Of a stretch of DNA of 64,000 nt, positions 35,260-47,660 are shown piece after piece. The stretch's first letter is position 1. The number at the start of each line of letters is the position of its first letter. The DNA is from Anaeramoeba flamelloides (Eukaryota > Metamonada > Anaeramoebidae): positions 687,001 through 751,000 of the forward strand of contig JANTQA010000019.1 in assembly GCA_027625915.1 (NCBI GenBank), written 5' to 3'. The translations under genes and the position numbers were made by a program. The notes below the pieces were generated by a model. That model ran no database searches. It was not told the origin of the DNA and was given only the letters and a program-made list of their open reading frames with translations.

Positions 35260-35390
35260 ACAAAATTAGAAAAAATGTATCTAATTCAAAAATTTTAAAA
35301 TATTTTTTGTAAAGAATACAAGAATAAACCCTCAAAACAACTGTCATTAACATTATAAAGTAAGTCAAAATTTTTGAAAAATAGTTTAGT
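35260..35390 (+). repeat. Repeat family H, copy 2
   Basis: The same ordered blocks as 26735-26890 (see that entry), followed here by AATTAATAAAGTCTATG. Orientation is the same. It follows the poly-A run near 35155-35184 by 75 bp, which might mean a retroposed copy, but the end is not sharp. Confidence 0.55.
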
Positions 35391-36489
35391 TTAATTAATA
35401 AAGTCTATGATAATAAAGGACGAATGAAGAAAATTAACTATAGAAAGAATAAATTAATACATAAAATTATTGATGAAATTAATTTTGGATTTGAAAGTTA
35501 TTTAAAATTTTTTGTTAAAATGAAATTTAATAAGGGGAGACTACCAAACAATGATTCTAAAAATGTTTATAATTTTAAAAAAAAAAATTTTTTATTTTTT
35601 TATTTAACGCAAAATCAGATAAAATCTTTGTTTTTTTTATTCTGATATATCAACCTAATTTTGAAATTTAATTAATTTCAATGGGTAAAAAATTCTTATA
35701 ATATAATAATAATAATAAAAAAAGTTAACAAATGTTTTTTCCATGAAAAAATGGATAAACACGAACATAACTATTTTGTAGCTTTAATCAAAAATTTTTT
35801 TTTGTAGCATCCATTTATAAATAGAGATCAAATATTTCATTAAAAAAATTTTTATTTTAGATAATAACAAGATTTAACAAATAGTTATCAAAATTTTTTG
35901 AAATTGTATCAATATTGAATGAATATACATTTATTTTGAAGTAATATGATCTATCTTTAATCAACGAATAGTTTTTTTAGTTCCCAATAGTAAATTTTGT
36001 TTATCAGTAAAAGGAAAGATTAAAAAAATCTAATCAATTTGAAATTTTAAAAAAAGAATAAAAGAATAAAGAATAGATATTTATTTTTACAAATTAAAAA
36101 AGTCTCTTAATTAAAATAAGAGTTATTGTGTAATTATTCAGATTTTTTTTAAAAAAAGTGGATAAAATATTTTCAAGAATATATTTTTGTTTTTCCTATA
36201 ATCGAAAAATATTATTTTTTATTCGTAATATTTAAATATATTTACATTAGAAATGTATTTTATTTCACTTTTATGGTGTTAAATAAGAACAATATATTAG
36301 TTTTCATATAATATTCTTCAATAATTATTTAAAAAAATGTGAATTTTTGTTTGTTGAAATTCTTTTATTTAAATCCATAAAAATAATATTTTTAAATAAA
36401 GATTAAATCGCGAAATCAAAATTTGGAATTATTTTTGTGCTTATTAATATTTATTTTTTTCTTTTCATTTTTATTTTCAACTAATTCAT

Positions 36490-39400
36490 TCATTTTTTTT
36501 TTTTTCTTTTGTGTTTTTTTTTGGGTGTATTTAATTTTTTGTAGTCTTTTGTATCCTTGGTTTTATCATGTTCATTTCTTTGTTTGTTTTTTCTTTTGGG
36601 TGTTGGGGTGTTTAATTTTTCAATATTTTTTTTATTTTTTGAATTTTTCTTTCCAATATCTTTTTCTTTTTCGTTTTCGTTTTGCTTTTTTTTTTCCTTA
36701 TCATTTTCTCTTTCATTTTCTTTTATTTTTCCCTTTTCATCTTCTTTACCTTTTTCTCTTTTTTTATGTTTTTGTTTTATTTTTCGCATTTCCTTTTCAC
36801 CTTTGCTTTTTCTTTTATTTTTGTGTTTTCTATTTTCATTTTCCCTTTCTTTTCCATTTTCAATTTTTTTTATATTTTGATTAGAAGATCTTTTCTTCAG
36901 ACTTTTCTTTCTTCTTTTCTTCCTTTCTTTTGTATTTCCTTCTCCTCTTTCTTTTTTCTTTTTCTTCATCTTTTCCTTTTCCTTTTCCTCCTCCCTTTCT
37001 CTTTCTCTTTCCCTTTCGCTTTCCTTTTCTTGTTTCTTTTCCTTTTTCTTTTTTTGATCCTCCCTTTTCTTCTCCCTTTCCCTTTCCTTCTCCCTTTCTC
37101 GTTTCTTTTTCTTTTCCTTCTCCTTTCCATTTCCATTTCCCTTTCCCATTTCCTTCTTCTTTTCATTTTCCTTGTCATTTTCTCTTTCCTTTTCTTTTTC
37201 TTCTTCTTTCTCATTTCCATTTACAATTTTCTTTTTCTTTTCGTGTTCATCTTCATTTCCGTTTTCGCTTTCTTTTACATTTTCATTTTTTTTTGTATTT
37301 TGATTTGGCATATCCCTTTTCTTGAGACTTTTCTTTCTTCTTTTCTTTCTATTTTCGTGGTTATTTTCATTTTTCTCTGATTTCTTTCTAATTTTTTTTT
37401 TTTTTTTTTCGATTAGATTAGTCTTTTTCTTTTTTGTTTTTGGGATATTTTGATCTATTTCTTCATTTGGAATTAATACATTTATTTGATTTTTTTCTTG
37501 TTCTTTTTTGGTATTATCATTATTTATTTCTATTGTATTTTTTTCTTTTTTCATTGTATTATTTTCTTTTTCTGAAGAACTATCTTCTGATTTACTTATT
37601 GAAGATTTTTTATTATTATGATTTTGATTTTTTTCTTTGTATTGTTCTGAATCTGAATTAAATTCATGAATATTATTCTTCTCTTTGTGACTAATATTGT
37701 TGTTCTTATTTTCATTTTCATTTAAATTAAGCTCCAAGTTTGTTGTTAAATTTAAACCAGCTTCTGAGCTTGAACTTGAACTATTATGTGAAGAATTTTT
37801 GGGTTTTGGTTTTTTCGTTTCTTGTGTTAGCTTAAGTTTAGATTTTTGGAATTGGGTTTCTGTATTTTTAAAATGGCTTAGATTTTTGGCAGAACTTTTT
37901 TCAAAAGTTAATTGTAATATTAAAATAATTTTTTAAAAGTGTTATAGAAAAGTAATTATTAAAATACATGAATAAAATTAAATAAAAAAAAAATGAAATT
38001 TAATTACTTTGGTAGATTTTCTGATTCTTTATCAGCTATTGCTATTTGTTTTCTTAATTCTTCAAGTGACCCAAAATCTAAAAATATCGCATTATTCTAT
38101 TATTATAATAATATGAATATTGTTTATATATGTATAAAGAGAGAGAGAGGGTAAATAAATAATTAGTTAATTATATTAGTAGTTTTGATGATAACATGGA
38201 TTATTGCTAAATTAGCAATAATATTAGGAAATCACGATTAACCCTACTTTATTTCAAAAAATAACATTATCGCTATATTCTGTATTATTATGATAAAATA
38301 AAAATTGCGAAAAAAAGAAAATTATTTTTTTTGAAACCACTTTAAAAAAAATCTCTTTGACTTTTACAACATTTTCCCCCTTTATAAAATTTAGAAAGTG
38401 TTTGCAAGGGTTGTGAATTGCCTTCAAGTGTTTGAATATTTTGAAAGAAAAAACGTTTATAACAGAAAGAAATTGTTTGTAGTAAAAAAAAATTTATTCT
38501 TTTCATTTGTTTATTTTTGTTAAAATATAAAATCTCAAACAAATTTTAATATCAAACAAATAATAGCCTATTCTGAAAATGCACTTGAACCTATAAGATA
38601 AATGTGTTGTCTTAAAAAAATGAGTTGTTGTCTTCATACATCAAATAATCAAATAGAAGAAAGATGAACTTTCATTCTTATTGGTGATCGATCAAACAAA
38701 AACCTCTAAGCTCTAATTGTGTTTTCTGTCAAATACAAAGATGCTCAAAGAAGAAGAATAAGAAGAAAACAACAATTGTAAAAAAAAAAAAAATTAATAA
38801 TTGGTGATAATGTGGCTAGGAAGTGGTGAAAGCTTTTGAAAAGTTATGCCATCTCCTTTTAGATTTTCTGAGAATAAAGAAGATGATTTCACCGAAGAGC
38901 ACATTCTTTAAGGAATATAGAAAATCAATTTTCAAGATAAGAGTTAAATTTCCACTTGAAATTGATCCTACACAGTCTCTATTACCAAGTGAGTGGTCAA
39001 TACATATAGTACCAGGATAAATTTGGTATTTTTAATGTGTAAGAAAAAAGGGGAGTTTAAATGCTTTTTATCTGACAAGATTTTTAAAAGAAAATTTTAA
39101 CATTCATAACATCATTTTTTTAATTATTTTGTTATGTTTTTATTTAAGAGTGTTTAATTTATTTTGATTCTTTTTAAATTAAAAATCCTTTTCATTTTAT
39201 TGTTTTTTCAAAATTTTTGAAAAAGTTTTTAAAAATTAATTGTTTTAAAAAGTAAAAACCATCTATTTTTAAAATCTCTAATATTTTGCTTTGTCGCCAG
39301 AAATGTGTTATCAAAAAATAATCATGTCACCTTCTTTTTTTTATTCACGATCATTTCAAAAAACATATAAAACTCGATTTCATTTTTACAACAATGTTAG

Positions 39401-39598
39401 ATTACGTTGTTCTGAAAATGTTTATCTTGAAAATTAGTTTTTTATTACAAAAAAAGGATATTCTAATGAAAAGATGTTTAGTTGATTTAATAAAATGCAG
39501 AATGAAATTTTAACTGTTTTTTTTTTTTTTTTCAAAAGAATTAATTAGCCTCAAAAAAATCATTTTGTTAATATTAAAGTGTATTATTCATCTCAGGA

Positions 39599-39629
<31 letters not shown>

Positions 39630-42600
39630 TTCATATTGAGAAAATAATCTCAAATTTTTTGAAATGTATTTAAAAGAATTTAAAAAAAAAACAGAGAAAA
39701 AATTAAAAAAAAAAACAGAGTAAAAAAAGAATTAATTGTGGAAAATAAGAAAAAATGTGAAAAATTACCTTTTTTTTTGAAACTTCTAATTTGTTATTTT
39801 TTAATTCCCAATCTTTTAGATTATCTTTCTCTTTCTCTTTCTCATTATTTTTCTCGTCTTCATCATAGTCTATATTTTGATTCATTAATTCGATTTCTTC
39901 TTCTGTTTTCTGAAAAATTTCATCATAATATAATAACATTTTTTCAAATGCCCTTACGGCATTATAGCCAATTTGATTATTTCTAGAACGTGAAATATTT
40001 GGCCCTATAACCTTTGCAAGGTTATTTATATTCATTTTATTAATTTTTGAATGTTCATTTACCTTGATAAATAACTGAACTAGTATTTTTATAACCATGC
40101 GATGAATTTTTGGCAAATTCCAATATAATTCTTGGATACATTCAATTGTTTCTTTGGGATGAATAGTATATAAATAATGATGAAATAGGCAAGTTATAAT
40201 AAGAAAATCAAGTGTTATAAAATTGATTAAGAATTCAAATATTAAATAAAAGAAAAAAAGAAAAAAGAAAAGGGTTGCATTAATGGAATTATATCAGTCT
40301 CATTATTTGGATATAATATTTTTAAATAGATATTGTTTTTGAAAAATATTTCACTTCCTGATTTATGAATTATAAATGAGCTCTTATTTTTTTTTTTTTA
40401 CTTGAGACATCAATAATTGTATTCATCAATCTCGCAATCTATGAAGTTTTCCCATAAAATTGATAGTGAAATGATTGACTAAATTCCAAGAATTTGGACA
40501 CAGTTTAAACCGTTAAAAGAATAGCAATACCACACTGCACTTTACATTCAATTTGGAAATAATTTTGATTTTACAGACTATTTCATTTTTTGTCTTTTTT
40601 GTTTTGTTTTCATTTCCTTTTTTCCAGTTACGTAATCCGTTTGGTTAGATCTGGAATTTTTTTTCGATGGTTGATAGAGGGTTAGTGCCAAGTTTGTTAA
40701 ATTGAAAAAATCACATACAATTAGTTGATGGTATCTTAACATTTGATCAATCAATCATTGTTGGTGAAATTTAAACAAATTTACCCATATATTTTTTGTT
40801 CAGCTCGTTTCATTATTTTGGACATACTCCAATTTTTTGGTTTTATATTTTTTTCTTTTATTTGGATGGAAATGATTACTTATAAAAACATTAATACCCG
40901 GTAACTTAAATATGGTTTTATATTACTTTTGGAAAAATATAATAAATTGGGATTTTTTTGCCTATTTTTGGTGTTGGATGAGTCCAAATTTTTGGAATGG
41001 GGTTTATTTTAATAAATGGGACAGAAAAAATTGACAAATTATTTTTTGTTTATTGAATGTCCATAATCATCATAATCCATTGTCCTTATTAGACACGCTT
41101 ATTAATAGATCGGGTCTTTCTAGAATACGCAAGTTAAGAATAAGAATTTTTTTCATTTTTGATTTCAACAAGTTTATTGGGAAATCTGATCTTTCTTGTT
41201 TGGTTCTAAAAAAAGAAAGAAAAAAATTATTCAAATACACACCTTTTCCCGTATATGCTTGTGGTTTATTCTTTGGTTAATTTCAGTCATTCCCATAAAT
41301 ACATGTCTCGATTCAAAACATAATTTAATAAACCCAAAAATTTACTAAAAAAAAATGTTCAAAAAATTGAAAATTTTAAAGATTCAACTCTGAATTAATT
41401 TGGTTTTTTTCTTTTCATAAATAGAATAAAGAACGGTATTTTGGTTTCAAAGTTTCAATATCTAGTGGAACGCAAAAATTTTTTTTAATTGATTATTACA
41501 ATTAAAAAATTTTCAAAATGGGAAAATGTATATACTTGTTTCAAAAAAAATATTTCCTCAAAATTAAGGACTACTTTTTCAGGTGAAAACGGTGAAATTA
41601 TTGATAAAAACGCTCACTAAAGAATTACATAATCTCACTTACTCAAGTACTTAAAAATACACCTAAGAAGATCTTACTGCTATTAGTTTTTGATTTAGGT
41701 CTATTATTAGTGTTTTTTTCCTAAAAACCGAGTAAAATTTAATAAATTAACCAGAAATCAATATCATGCTTAATTAATACTTTGAGGTAAATGGGTTATT
41801 TATAATAGAACAAAAAAATACAAACCTAAAAAAACTACATTTTATATAAAAAATAATTATTCAAATCTTTGAATAAAGGATCGTAGGAGCCTTAATCAAA
41901 ATCAAAGGATAGCATTTGCAGTGATTCTGAAGAATTCATTTAGAGCACCAATCCTTAATGCACATATTTTCTGAAATTTTTCAAAACTATTTAGCAAAAA
42001 GTTTTGTAAACGAATTTTGTTATTAATAAAAGATTTCCATTTCAAGTTTTTTTGAGGATAAGAAAACTACAATAATTGGTTTGGTTTGTAAGGTCAAAAA
42101 TTCTGATTAACATTGTGAAAAAAATTTGGTTCAAAAAAAAATTTGTTTTGGTTTTTTAAAGAGTAAAAACTAAGCAAAATGATTTTTAATCAAAGTAAAA
42201 TTTTATGAACAAATCTTTCATTCAAGAAAAACCAAAGTCACTATCAATTATAATTTTCAAGAAGCAATATTATTTTGTTGCATTTTGACCCTTTGAAATT
42301 GCTTTGGAAGGCAAAAAATACAAAAATTGAATTTTAATTGTAAACTTTACTAAAAAATGTTAATTTTTTTTTCTTAGATTACATTCCGAGATCAAGTTTG
42401 TGATTGTTTGGGAAGACCAAAGATGAATAATTGTTTTGTATTAAGCTTTGTTCTTTGGGGATTTTAAAAATTTAAATGGTTTCTAAAATCTTAATATTTT
42501 GAAGTTTTGATTGTAAAACATTTATGAAAATCAATTTCTTTTGAAAAAAATATCTTTCATTGGAAGATTTTATGATCCAATTTGGTTTAATAAGGATATT

Positions 42601-44306
42601 GAAAATTAACCTTCGTAAATTCACATTATCTGACAATGACAAATATCTTATTGAATTGATAGATTTGAATATTAATCTATTAAATAGTTCTCTTATTTTT
42701 AGTAAAGTTTACAATTAAAATTCAATTTTTGTTCTTTTAGCCTTCCAAAGCATTTCGAAAGTGTTCAAGCGCAAGGAACTAATATTGCTTCTTGAAAATT
42801 ATCATTTATAATGACTTTGGTTTTTCTTGAATGTAAGATTTGTTCATAAAATTTTACTTTGATCAAAAATCATTTTGCTCATATTTTACTCTTTAAAAAA
42901 CCAAAACAAATTTTTGACTGAAACAATTTTTTTTTAATGAACCAAATTTTGAAATTGAGACTGTTAATTATTACCATGATTATTTTTCTTTTGTAAAGAA
43001 TTGTTTGGATTCAAAAACTAAACCCTTTTTAAACACCCTAGACTCAAATTGGTGTTTTAGTGTGAATGAGATTTTGCAAAAAAATATTTTTATTGGTTGT
43101 TTTCTGCAATTAAATTTGTCAAAAAAAAAAAGAAAAACTTGAGATCTTAATAGAAAGGTCAAGAAAAAACTTACTTGCTTCTTCCCATTCCTCAAAAAGC
43201 TTAAAAGTAAAAAGTGGAACCTTTAATTCACGAATGAACAGTTTTAATAACCCAGCCAAGGTATTGGGATCTTTACATTTTTGATAATCATAATTGCCAT
43301 TTAAATTGATTTCGTGTTTGATCTTGTTGATCGCAGACACACTTCCTGGAACTCTAAAAATACCTTCTTCAACCAAACCTTTTTGGGATATTTTAAAATA
43401 ATAATAAAAAAAAAAAAAAAATGTCGATTGATTTACAACAAAGGTGGATTTGTTTTTAGGTTTCTTCTTGTTTGTGAGAAACTAAAAATTTTAAAAAATA
43501 ATAAAAACAAAAAAAAATTCAAAAAAACTAAAACAACACAAACCAATTTCTTCAATTCTTGAAATAAGATCTTTTAAAAACTGAGGAACGTCACATTTGA
43601 AATCATTTCTTTTGTCGATTTCCATTAAAGAAACACCAAATATTGGAAATTTGTAATTTTCTTTTATAAAGGTTGTTAATTTTGTGCTTTTGGTATCTAA
43701 AGATCGTGATCTGTGTTTGCTTCTAAATTTTGATTTGCTTCTTTTTTTTCTCTTCCAAAAGCCCTTTTGTTTTTTTGTGGTGTTTTGTTTAAGTTGTTTT
43801 TTTTTTCCAACCGCATTTTTTTTCTTATTTTTTTTAAAAAAGGTGATATTTTTCTTCCTTGGGACGGATCTTGATCGAAAAATCTTTCTTGAAAATCTGT
43901 TTATGCGATTCCTACTTCTTCCTCTTCTTTCTTTTTCTTTTGTTTTTTTTTGTTTCACCTTCTTTGTCTTTGTCTTTTTCTCGTTTTCTTTTTTTTTTTC
44001 CTTTTCTTTTTCTTTCTCTTTTACTTTTTCTTTCTCTTTTTCTTTCTCTTTTTCTTCATCTTTCTCGTTCTCTTTCTCATTCTCCTTATCATTTTTTTTT
44101 TCCTTTTCTTTCTTGCTTGTAGAAACAGTTTCAGAAGAAGATTTTGAAGATGTCACAGAATCGTGTCCCGAAGATAATTGTTTTTCACAAGTATTTTTAA
44201 TCACATGCTTAAGAACTGGTTCGCTCTTACTCTTTAAAGGCAATGCCTTTGAAGATTTGCTTTCACCTTTTGTGTGCTTAAACCATTGTAAAACTTTTGA
44301 ATTCAT
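36490..44306 (-). CDS. RhoGAP-domain protein with long Lys/Glu-rich tail (five exons)
   Basis: Exons on the minus strand: 43544-44306, 43175-43378, 39769-40151, 38008-38096 and 36490-37894. All junctions are GT-AG and keep phase, giving 947 residues. Residues 60-220 are Lys/Glu- then Arg/Lys-rich; the RhoGAP domain spans about 222-410. It has the arginine finger Arg263 in EEGIFRVPGS, LLKLFIRELKVPLF, and NKMNINNLAKVIGPNI, which are the family hallmarks. Exons 2 and 3 join to EEWEEAKETIECIQELYWNLP, exactly as expected in the domain. A coiled segment (LEELRKQIAIADKE) follows, then a Ser/Lys/Glu tail of about 470 residues with two KKRRKKSLKKR blocks. Known role: switching off Rho/Rac GTPases. The basic blocks could bind nucleic acid, phosphoinositides or importin. 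Intron 2 is 3.0 kb and packed with repeats; introns 1 and 4 are under 170 bp. Confidence 0.9.
38823..39020 (+). other. Open, GC-richer segment inside RhoGAP intron 3
   Basis: A plus-strand frame of 65 codons starting with GTG, with translation such as KLCHLLLDFLRIKKM and SLLPSEWSIHIVPG. Base composition is more mixed than the rest of the intron. There is no ATG start and no similarity I recognise. It may be a fragment of a captured gene or mobile element, or chance. Confidence 0.2.
40483..40998 (-). mobile_element. MITE-like element K, copy 2, in RhoGAP intron 2
   Basis: 516 bp ending in ATTCCAAGAATTTGG and its near complement, the reverse of K copy 1, with the same inner blocks (ATGGTATCTTA..CATTTGATC, TTCATTTCCTTTTTTCC). 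Confidence 0.7.
41158..41495 (+). repeat. Dispersed repeat family A, copy 3, in RhoGAP intron 2
   Basis: It starts at TTGATTTCAACAAG and runs through AGATTCAACTCTGA to TTTCAATATCTAGTGGAAC. As with copy 2, the 100 bp just before its start (41053-41157) form an open, mixed-composition frame not seen in other copies. Confidence 0.65.
41573..41690. repeat. Terminal fragment of MITE C
   Basis: TTAAGGACTAC followed by GGTGAAAACGGTGAAATTAT matches the reverse complement of the right end of MITE C at 14085. The opposite end was not found, so this is probably a truncated copy. It lies in RhoGAP intron 2. Confidence 0.55.
42123..42955. mobile_element. Long-armed foldback element in RhoGAP intron 2
   Basis: Two arms of about 245 bp (42123-42370 and 42697-42955) are reverse complements, with landmarks TTTGTTTTGGTTTTTTAAAG, AAGTAAAATTTTATGAAC, AAGAAGCAATATTATT and GCTTTGGAAGGC. 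The loop of about 325 bp has no notable frame. No sharp end or target duplication was seen. Confidence 0.7.
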
Positions 44307-45362
44307 AAATTGTTGAAAAAAAGAACAGTGAAAAATTTTGTAACAATTTAAAAATGAAAAAGGGAATTTCTTTTTTCGTAATTTTTCTGTTTTTAAAAAG
44401 TTTACATTTAGATTTCCTGTTTCTTTTTTAAGTCAACCTTATTTAAAAGTAAAGAAATTTTTTGTGTTTTGTTGTAAAAAAATTTCACTTGTTTAAACAC
44501 AAATCCCTAAAAAAAATATTTTTAACCTTTTCAGAATCTATTCGCTTTATTGTTGAACTGTTTCTAATTCACATCAACACAAAACTAAGGCAATGGTTTT
44601 GAGTATCTTTCAAAGCTTTTTGTCAAAATGGGTAATGAAGTATTTTGATTTTTTTGCAAAAATTCAAAAGTTTTGAAGTTAAACTGATAACAAAATATTC
44701 TCAGTCTTTTCAGATCAAAACTTCTAAGAACTGAGAGAGATAAAAGAATATATTGTTTCTTGAGTAATAAATTGAACATATTTTTCATTCTGTTTCATTG
44801 AAAAAAAATAAAATAGAAGTTGAAATATAAGAATAATTAAAATTATGAAAGTTTTCAAACTTTGTAAAAAGTTTAAAAAATATACCAAATAATTGGGAAT
44901 CTTTCAGACTTTTGATTAAAGTGAATAACAATTGTTATGATTCTAGTTTTTAACAATAATTTTCTCAATTTACTCTATGAACAAATATTAGTTTTTGGAA
45001 AGTATTGTTAATTGCAATTAAAAAAGATCGAAATTTTTCTTTAACTTTCCAAAAAAATCCCATACTAATAATTAATATAAATTATTAGGGTCACATTTTT
45101 AAAGAAAAAATTAATAGTCTAGGTTTCTTTTCGGATTTAAAAAGATGAATTTTTACACACTTTTAAAATCTTTTTGAAAAGTTGAAGGAAAAATTTTCTT
45201 TCATTTATTTTTCAACAAATAGTAATTTTAACCAGAAATTTAATCGAAGTTTTTTTTGAGAACCAAAAAATTTTATTTGTTCAGACTGTTCAAAAACGCA
45301 TGTTTTTGTATTTTATATTTTTTTAAAGGATTAAAATGCTGTTTTTTGAAAATTTTGTTTAA

Positions 45363-45845
45363 TATTGTAGTCAAAATAAAGCGTGCAAAAAAATTTCATG
45401 TATGTTTCAAAATAAAAAGTGTTTTTTTTTTGTTATAGAAGACCTATACATTAACCAATCAAAGAAACCAATAATAAACCCTAAAAAATCTGGTATTGGT
45501 TTCTTAAAGTTCTATTATTTAAAAAGAAATTCAAAAAATGAAGAATCAAATTGCAAAATTTATCTCAAAACATAGAGTAAATTTTTTAGAAAATTTTAAT
45601 CATCAAAAAAACAGAAAATTTCAAAAAAATTGAGAATATTATGAAAAATTTTCAACAAATTGCATGAATAATTTAAATTTTACTGAAAATAACCAGACCT
45701 TTACTTTCAAAATTGATTTGAACTTAGGTATACTATTGGCGTAAGGTTGGATGTTGCCTTGGAACCAGAAGAATAAAAAGCACGTATAATATTTTGAAAC
45801 ACTTATTATAGTCTCTTGTTACGCTTTATTTTGATCACTATAATG
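45363..45845 (-). mobile_element. MITE-like element I, copy 2
   Basis: A full-length reverse-oriented counterpart of 11365-11847. The ends are TATTGTAGTCAAAATAAAG..GC and its inverted ATTTTGATCACTATAAT, with the same inner blocks in reverse order. Confidence 0.7.
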
Positions 45846-45914
45846 TTTTTTTTTAATTCTTTATCTTTGTGTATGTTTGAAATAACTAATTGTGATTTTA
45901 TTTTGATTCTGAAG

Positions 45915-46523
45915 ATATTCTGTACTTGTGCCCTAGCTTTTGAATTTTCTATTTTACATTTTCTTGTATGTTTTATCTTATCGAAACAAAAATAATTGAA
46001 AAAAGAGTTCTTAGATTTATAAAAAGGGAATTGTATTAATTTTTTTTTTGATATTTCGGGTTTTTTTAAATAAGTTCATTTTTCAAAATAAACTTTCAAA
46101 AATGCATGTGTTCAATTTAAGTTCATATATTTTTGTTAAAACATAAAATATATAATTTTACGAAAACCTTTAAAAATAATCAAATACTACTCTAACAAAA
46201 ACAAACAAAAATTATTGATTTTGATAACATATAAATTTTATTAAACACAGGAATCACAAAACTCAACTATTTAACGTAATATAATTTTTTTACTTTTTTC
46301 TTGTCAGGTTTATTTACTTTATGAAAAAATGTTGGATCTTCTAACACTTTCTTATTTTTACACTTGCTTTTTCACTAACTATCAAAATATTTTTGAAAGA
46401 AGCAGGTAATTTTTACCTCTTACAATAATTATAATTATAAAAATTTACCGACACAGATTTTTGGGGGCTAACACGAGAGTGAAACAAGAAATCGAAAATT
46501 TATCTATTGTAGTATTATTGTAA
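45915..46523 (+). CDS. Possible 3' part of an unrecognised multi-exon membrane-protein gene
   Basis: Three candidate exons, 45915-45965, 46308-46405 and 46457-46523, each follow an AG and the first two precede GTATGT or GTAATT. They join in phase to IFCTCALAFEFSILHFL, then VYLLYEKMLDLLTLSYFYTC and on to RVKQEIENLSIVVLL with a TAA stop. The product is hydrophobic and aromatic at first, then polar, so a membrane segment is likely. I recognise no family. No upstream exon is certain; a stretch at 44535-44600 (SIRFIVELFLIHINTKLRQW) could belong. It may be a real gene, a decayed one, or a coincidence of three short frames. Confidence 0.3.
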
Positions 46524-46567
46524 AGAAAGCGAACCTCAAGTAAATCAAATATTTTATCTTTTCAATT

Positions 46568-46785
46568 TTGAATTTTTGTAACTTTTTTTTTGATTAAATT
46601 TTTGGATTATTAAATTTAGTTTTGGATCGAGAAATGTGTTTATAGGAAGGTTTGATATTAATCATTGAAATAAAAAAGAAAATAGATATGAGAAGGTGTG
46701 TATTTTATATAAATTGTTTTCTTTTAGAAGACCAAATAAAAAAAAATCACTTTTTCAAATAAATTTGTTGAAATCATGAATGATA
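46568..46785 (-). repeat. Dispersed repeat family A, copy 4
   Basis: The reverse complement matches the first two thirds of A copy 2: GATTTCAACAAATTTATTTG, TTTGGTCTTCT, and AAACACATTTCTCGATCCAA. It lacks the TTTTGGTTTCAA end. It starts 45 bp after the stop of the candidate gene at 45915-46523. Confidence 0.6.
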
Positions 46786-47506
46786 ATTTTTTTAATAGAA
46801 GTATATTTTCTATGATTTGGTTCTTCTTTATATACTAAAATTTTATCGAATAAAACAATTATACCTTGGATTTTTTTGAATTACATCACTTTCTAATTCA
46901 TTATTATATTCCAAAACCCGTTTTAATAGATTTGTTTTCAAAATTATTTTTTCAATTATTGTTCTAAAAAAAAAACAAAAACCTTAAATATTATTTCATA
47001 AATTAAAGTAAAAAGAACAGAATTATGGAAATCACAAAAACAGTTAAAAAGGATTCTAACCAAAAAAAAAAAAAAAGTCAAAAACTTAAAAAAATTAAAG
47101 TAGGATTAGAAATTATTTTGATTTTTCAATTTAATCGAAAATACATAATTATCAAATAAAATATTTAATCTAACAAATCAATTTTTAGAAGACCGAATTA
47201 ATATAAAAATCTATTAATTTCCTCAATCAAATCTCAAAGATGATAAATTCTATGAAAATAGAAACTAAAATTAATTTTGGATATTCTTTAGAAATATAGA
47301 TAACTTTGTATCTGATAAATTTTAAAATCAAAAGTATTTCCATGAAGAATTATAAATGAAATTAAGTAAAAGAGAAGTAATTATATCAATACATTATTAA
47401 CCAGATCAATTAATAAAAAAATTATTTTTTATGAAATAATTTTAAAAATATTTTGATTTCCATTTTTTTTTTTTTAGTATATAAATATAAAGTCAAAACC
47501 ACTTTT

Positions 47507-47660
47507 AAGGCACAAACTTTCAATAAAACTGTGACACAAAAAATCCTTATAATTAAAGTAAATTTGTGGATTCTAGCATACGTATTTGCTTTAAACAACA
47601 ACATTAAAACGTAACTTAATTTGAGATTTTTTTGTGTCTTAGTTTTTGTTGAAAGTTTCC
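47507..47660. mobile_element. MITE-like element J, copy 2
   Basis: The ends AAGGCACAAACTTTC and GAAAGTTTCC match J copy 1. CACTTT lies just outside both ends and may be the target duplication. The interior differs from copy 1 more than the ends do. Confidence 0.55.

Larger units (their letters stand above)
33388..36489. other. Intergenic region between TMEM144-like and RhoGAP genes
   Basis: About 3.1 kb. It holds MITE D1 (33575-34033), an H copy (35260-35390) and a 30-base poly-A run near 35155-35184. The minus-strand stretch 34187-34337 has an ATG and more mixed composition than its surroundings, followed by GTAAG, and could be a lone exon, but no partner was found. The rest is A/T simple sequence. 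The promoter of the TMEM144-like gene must lie in its first part. Confidence 0.55.

Noticed and set aside
36423-37380. Plus-strand Phe/Ser/Leu-rich open frames
   Set aside because: They are mirror images of the Lys/Glu-rich last exon of the RhoGAP gene.
38342-38542. Minus-strand frame in RhoGAP intron 3 as an additional exon
   Set aside because: Exon 3 joins exon 4 (38008-38096) in phase without it.
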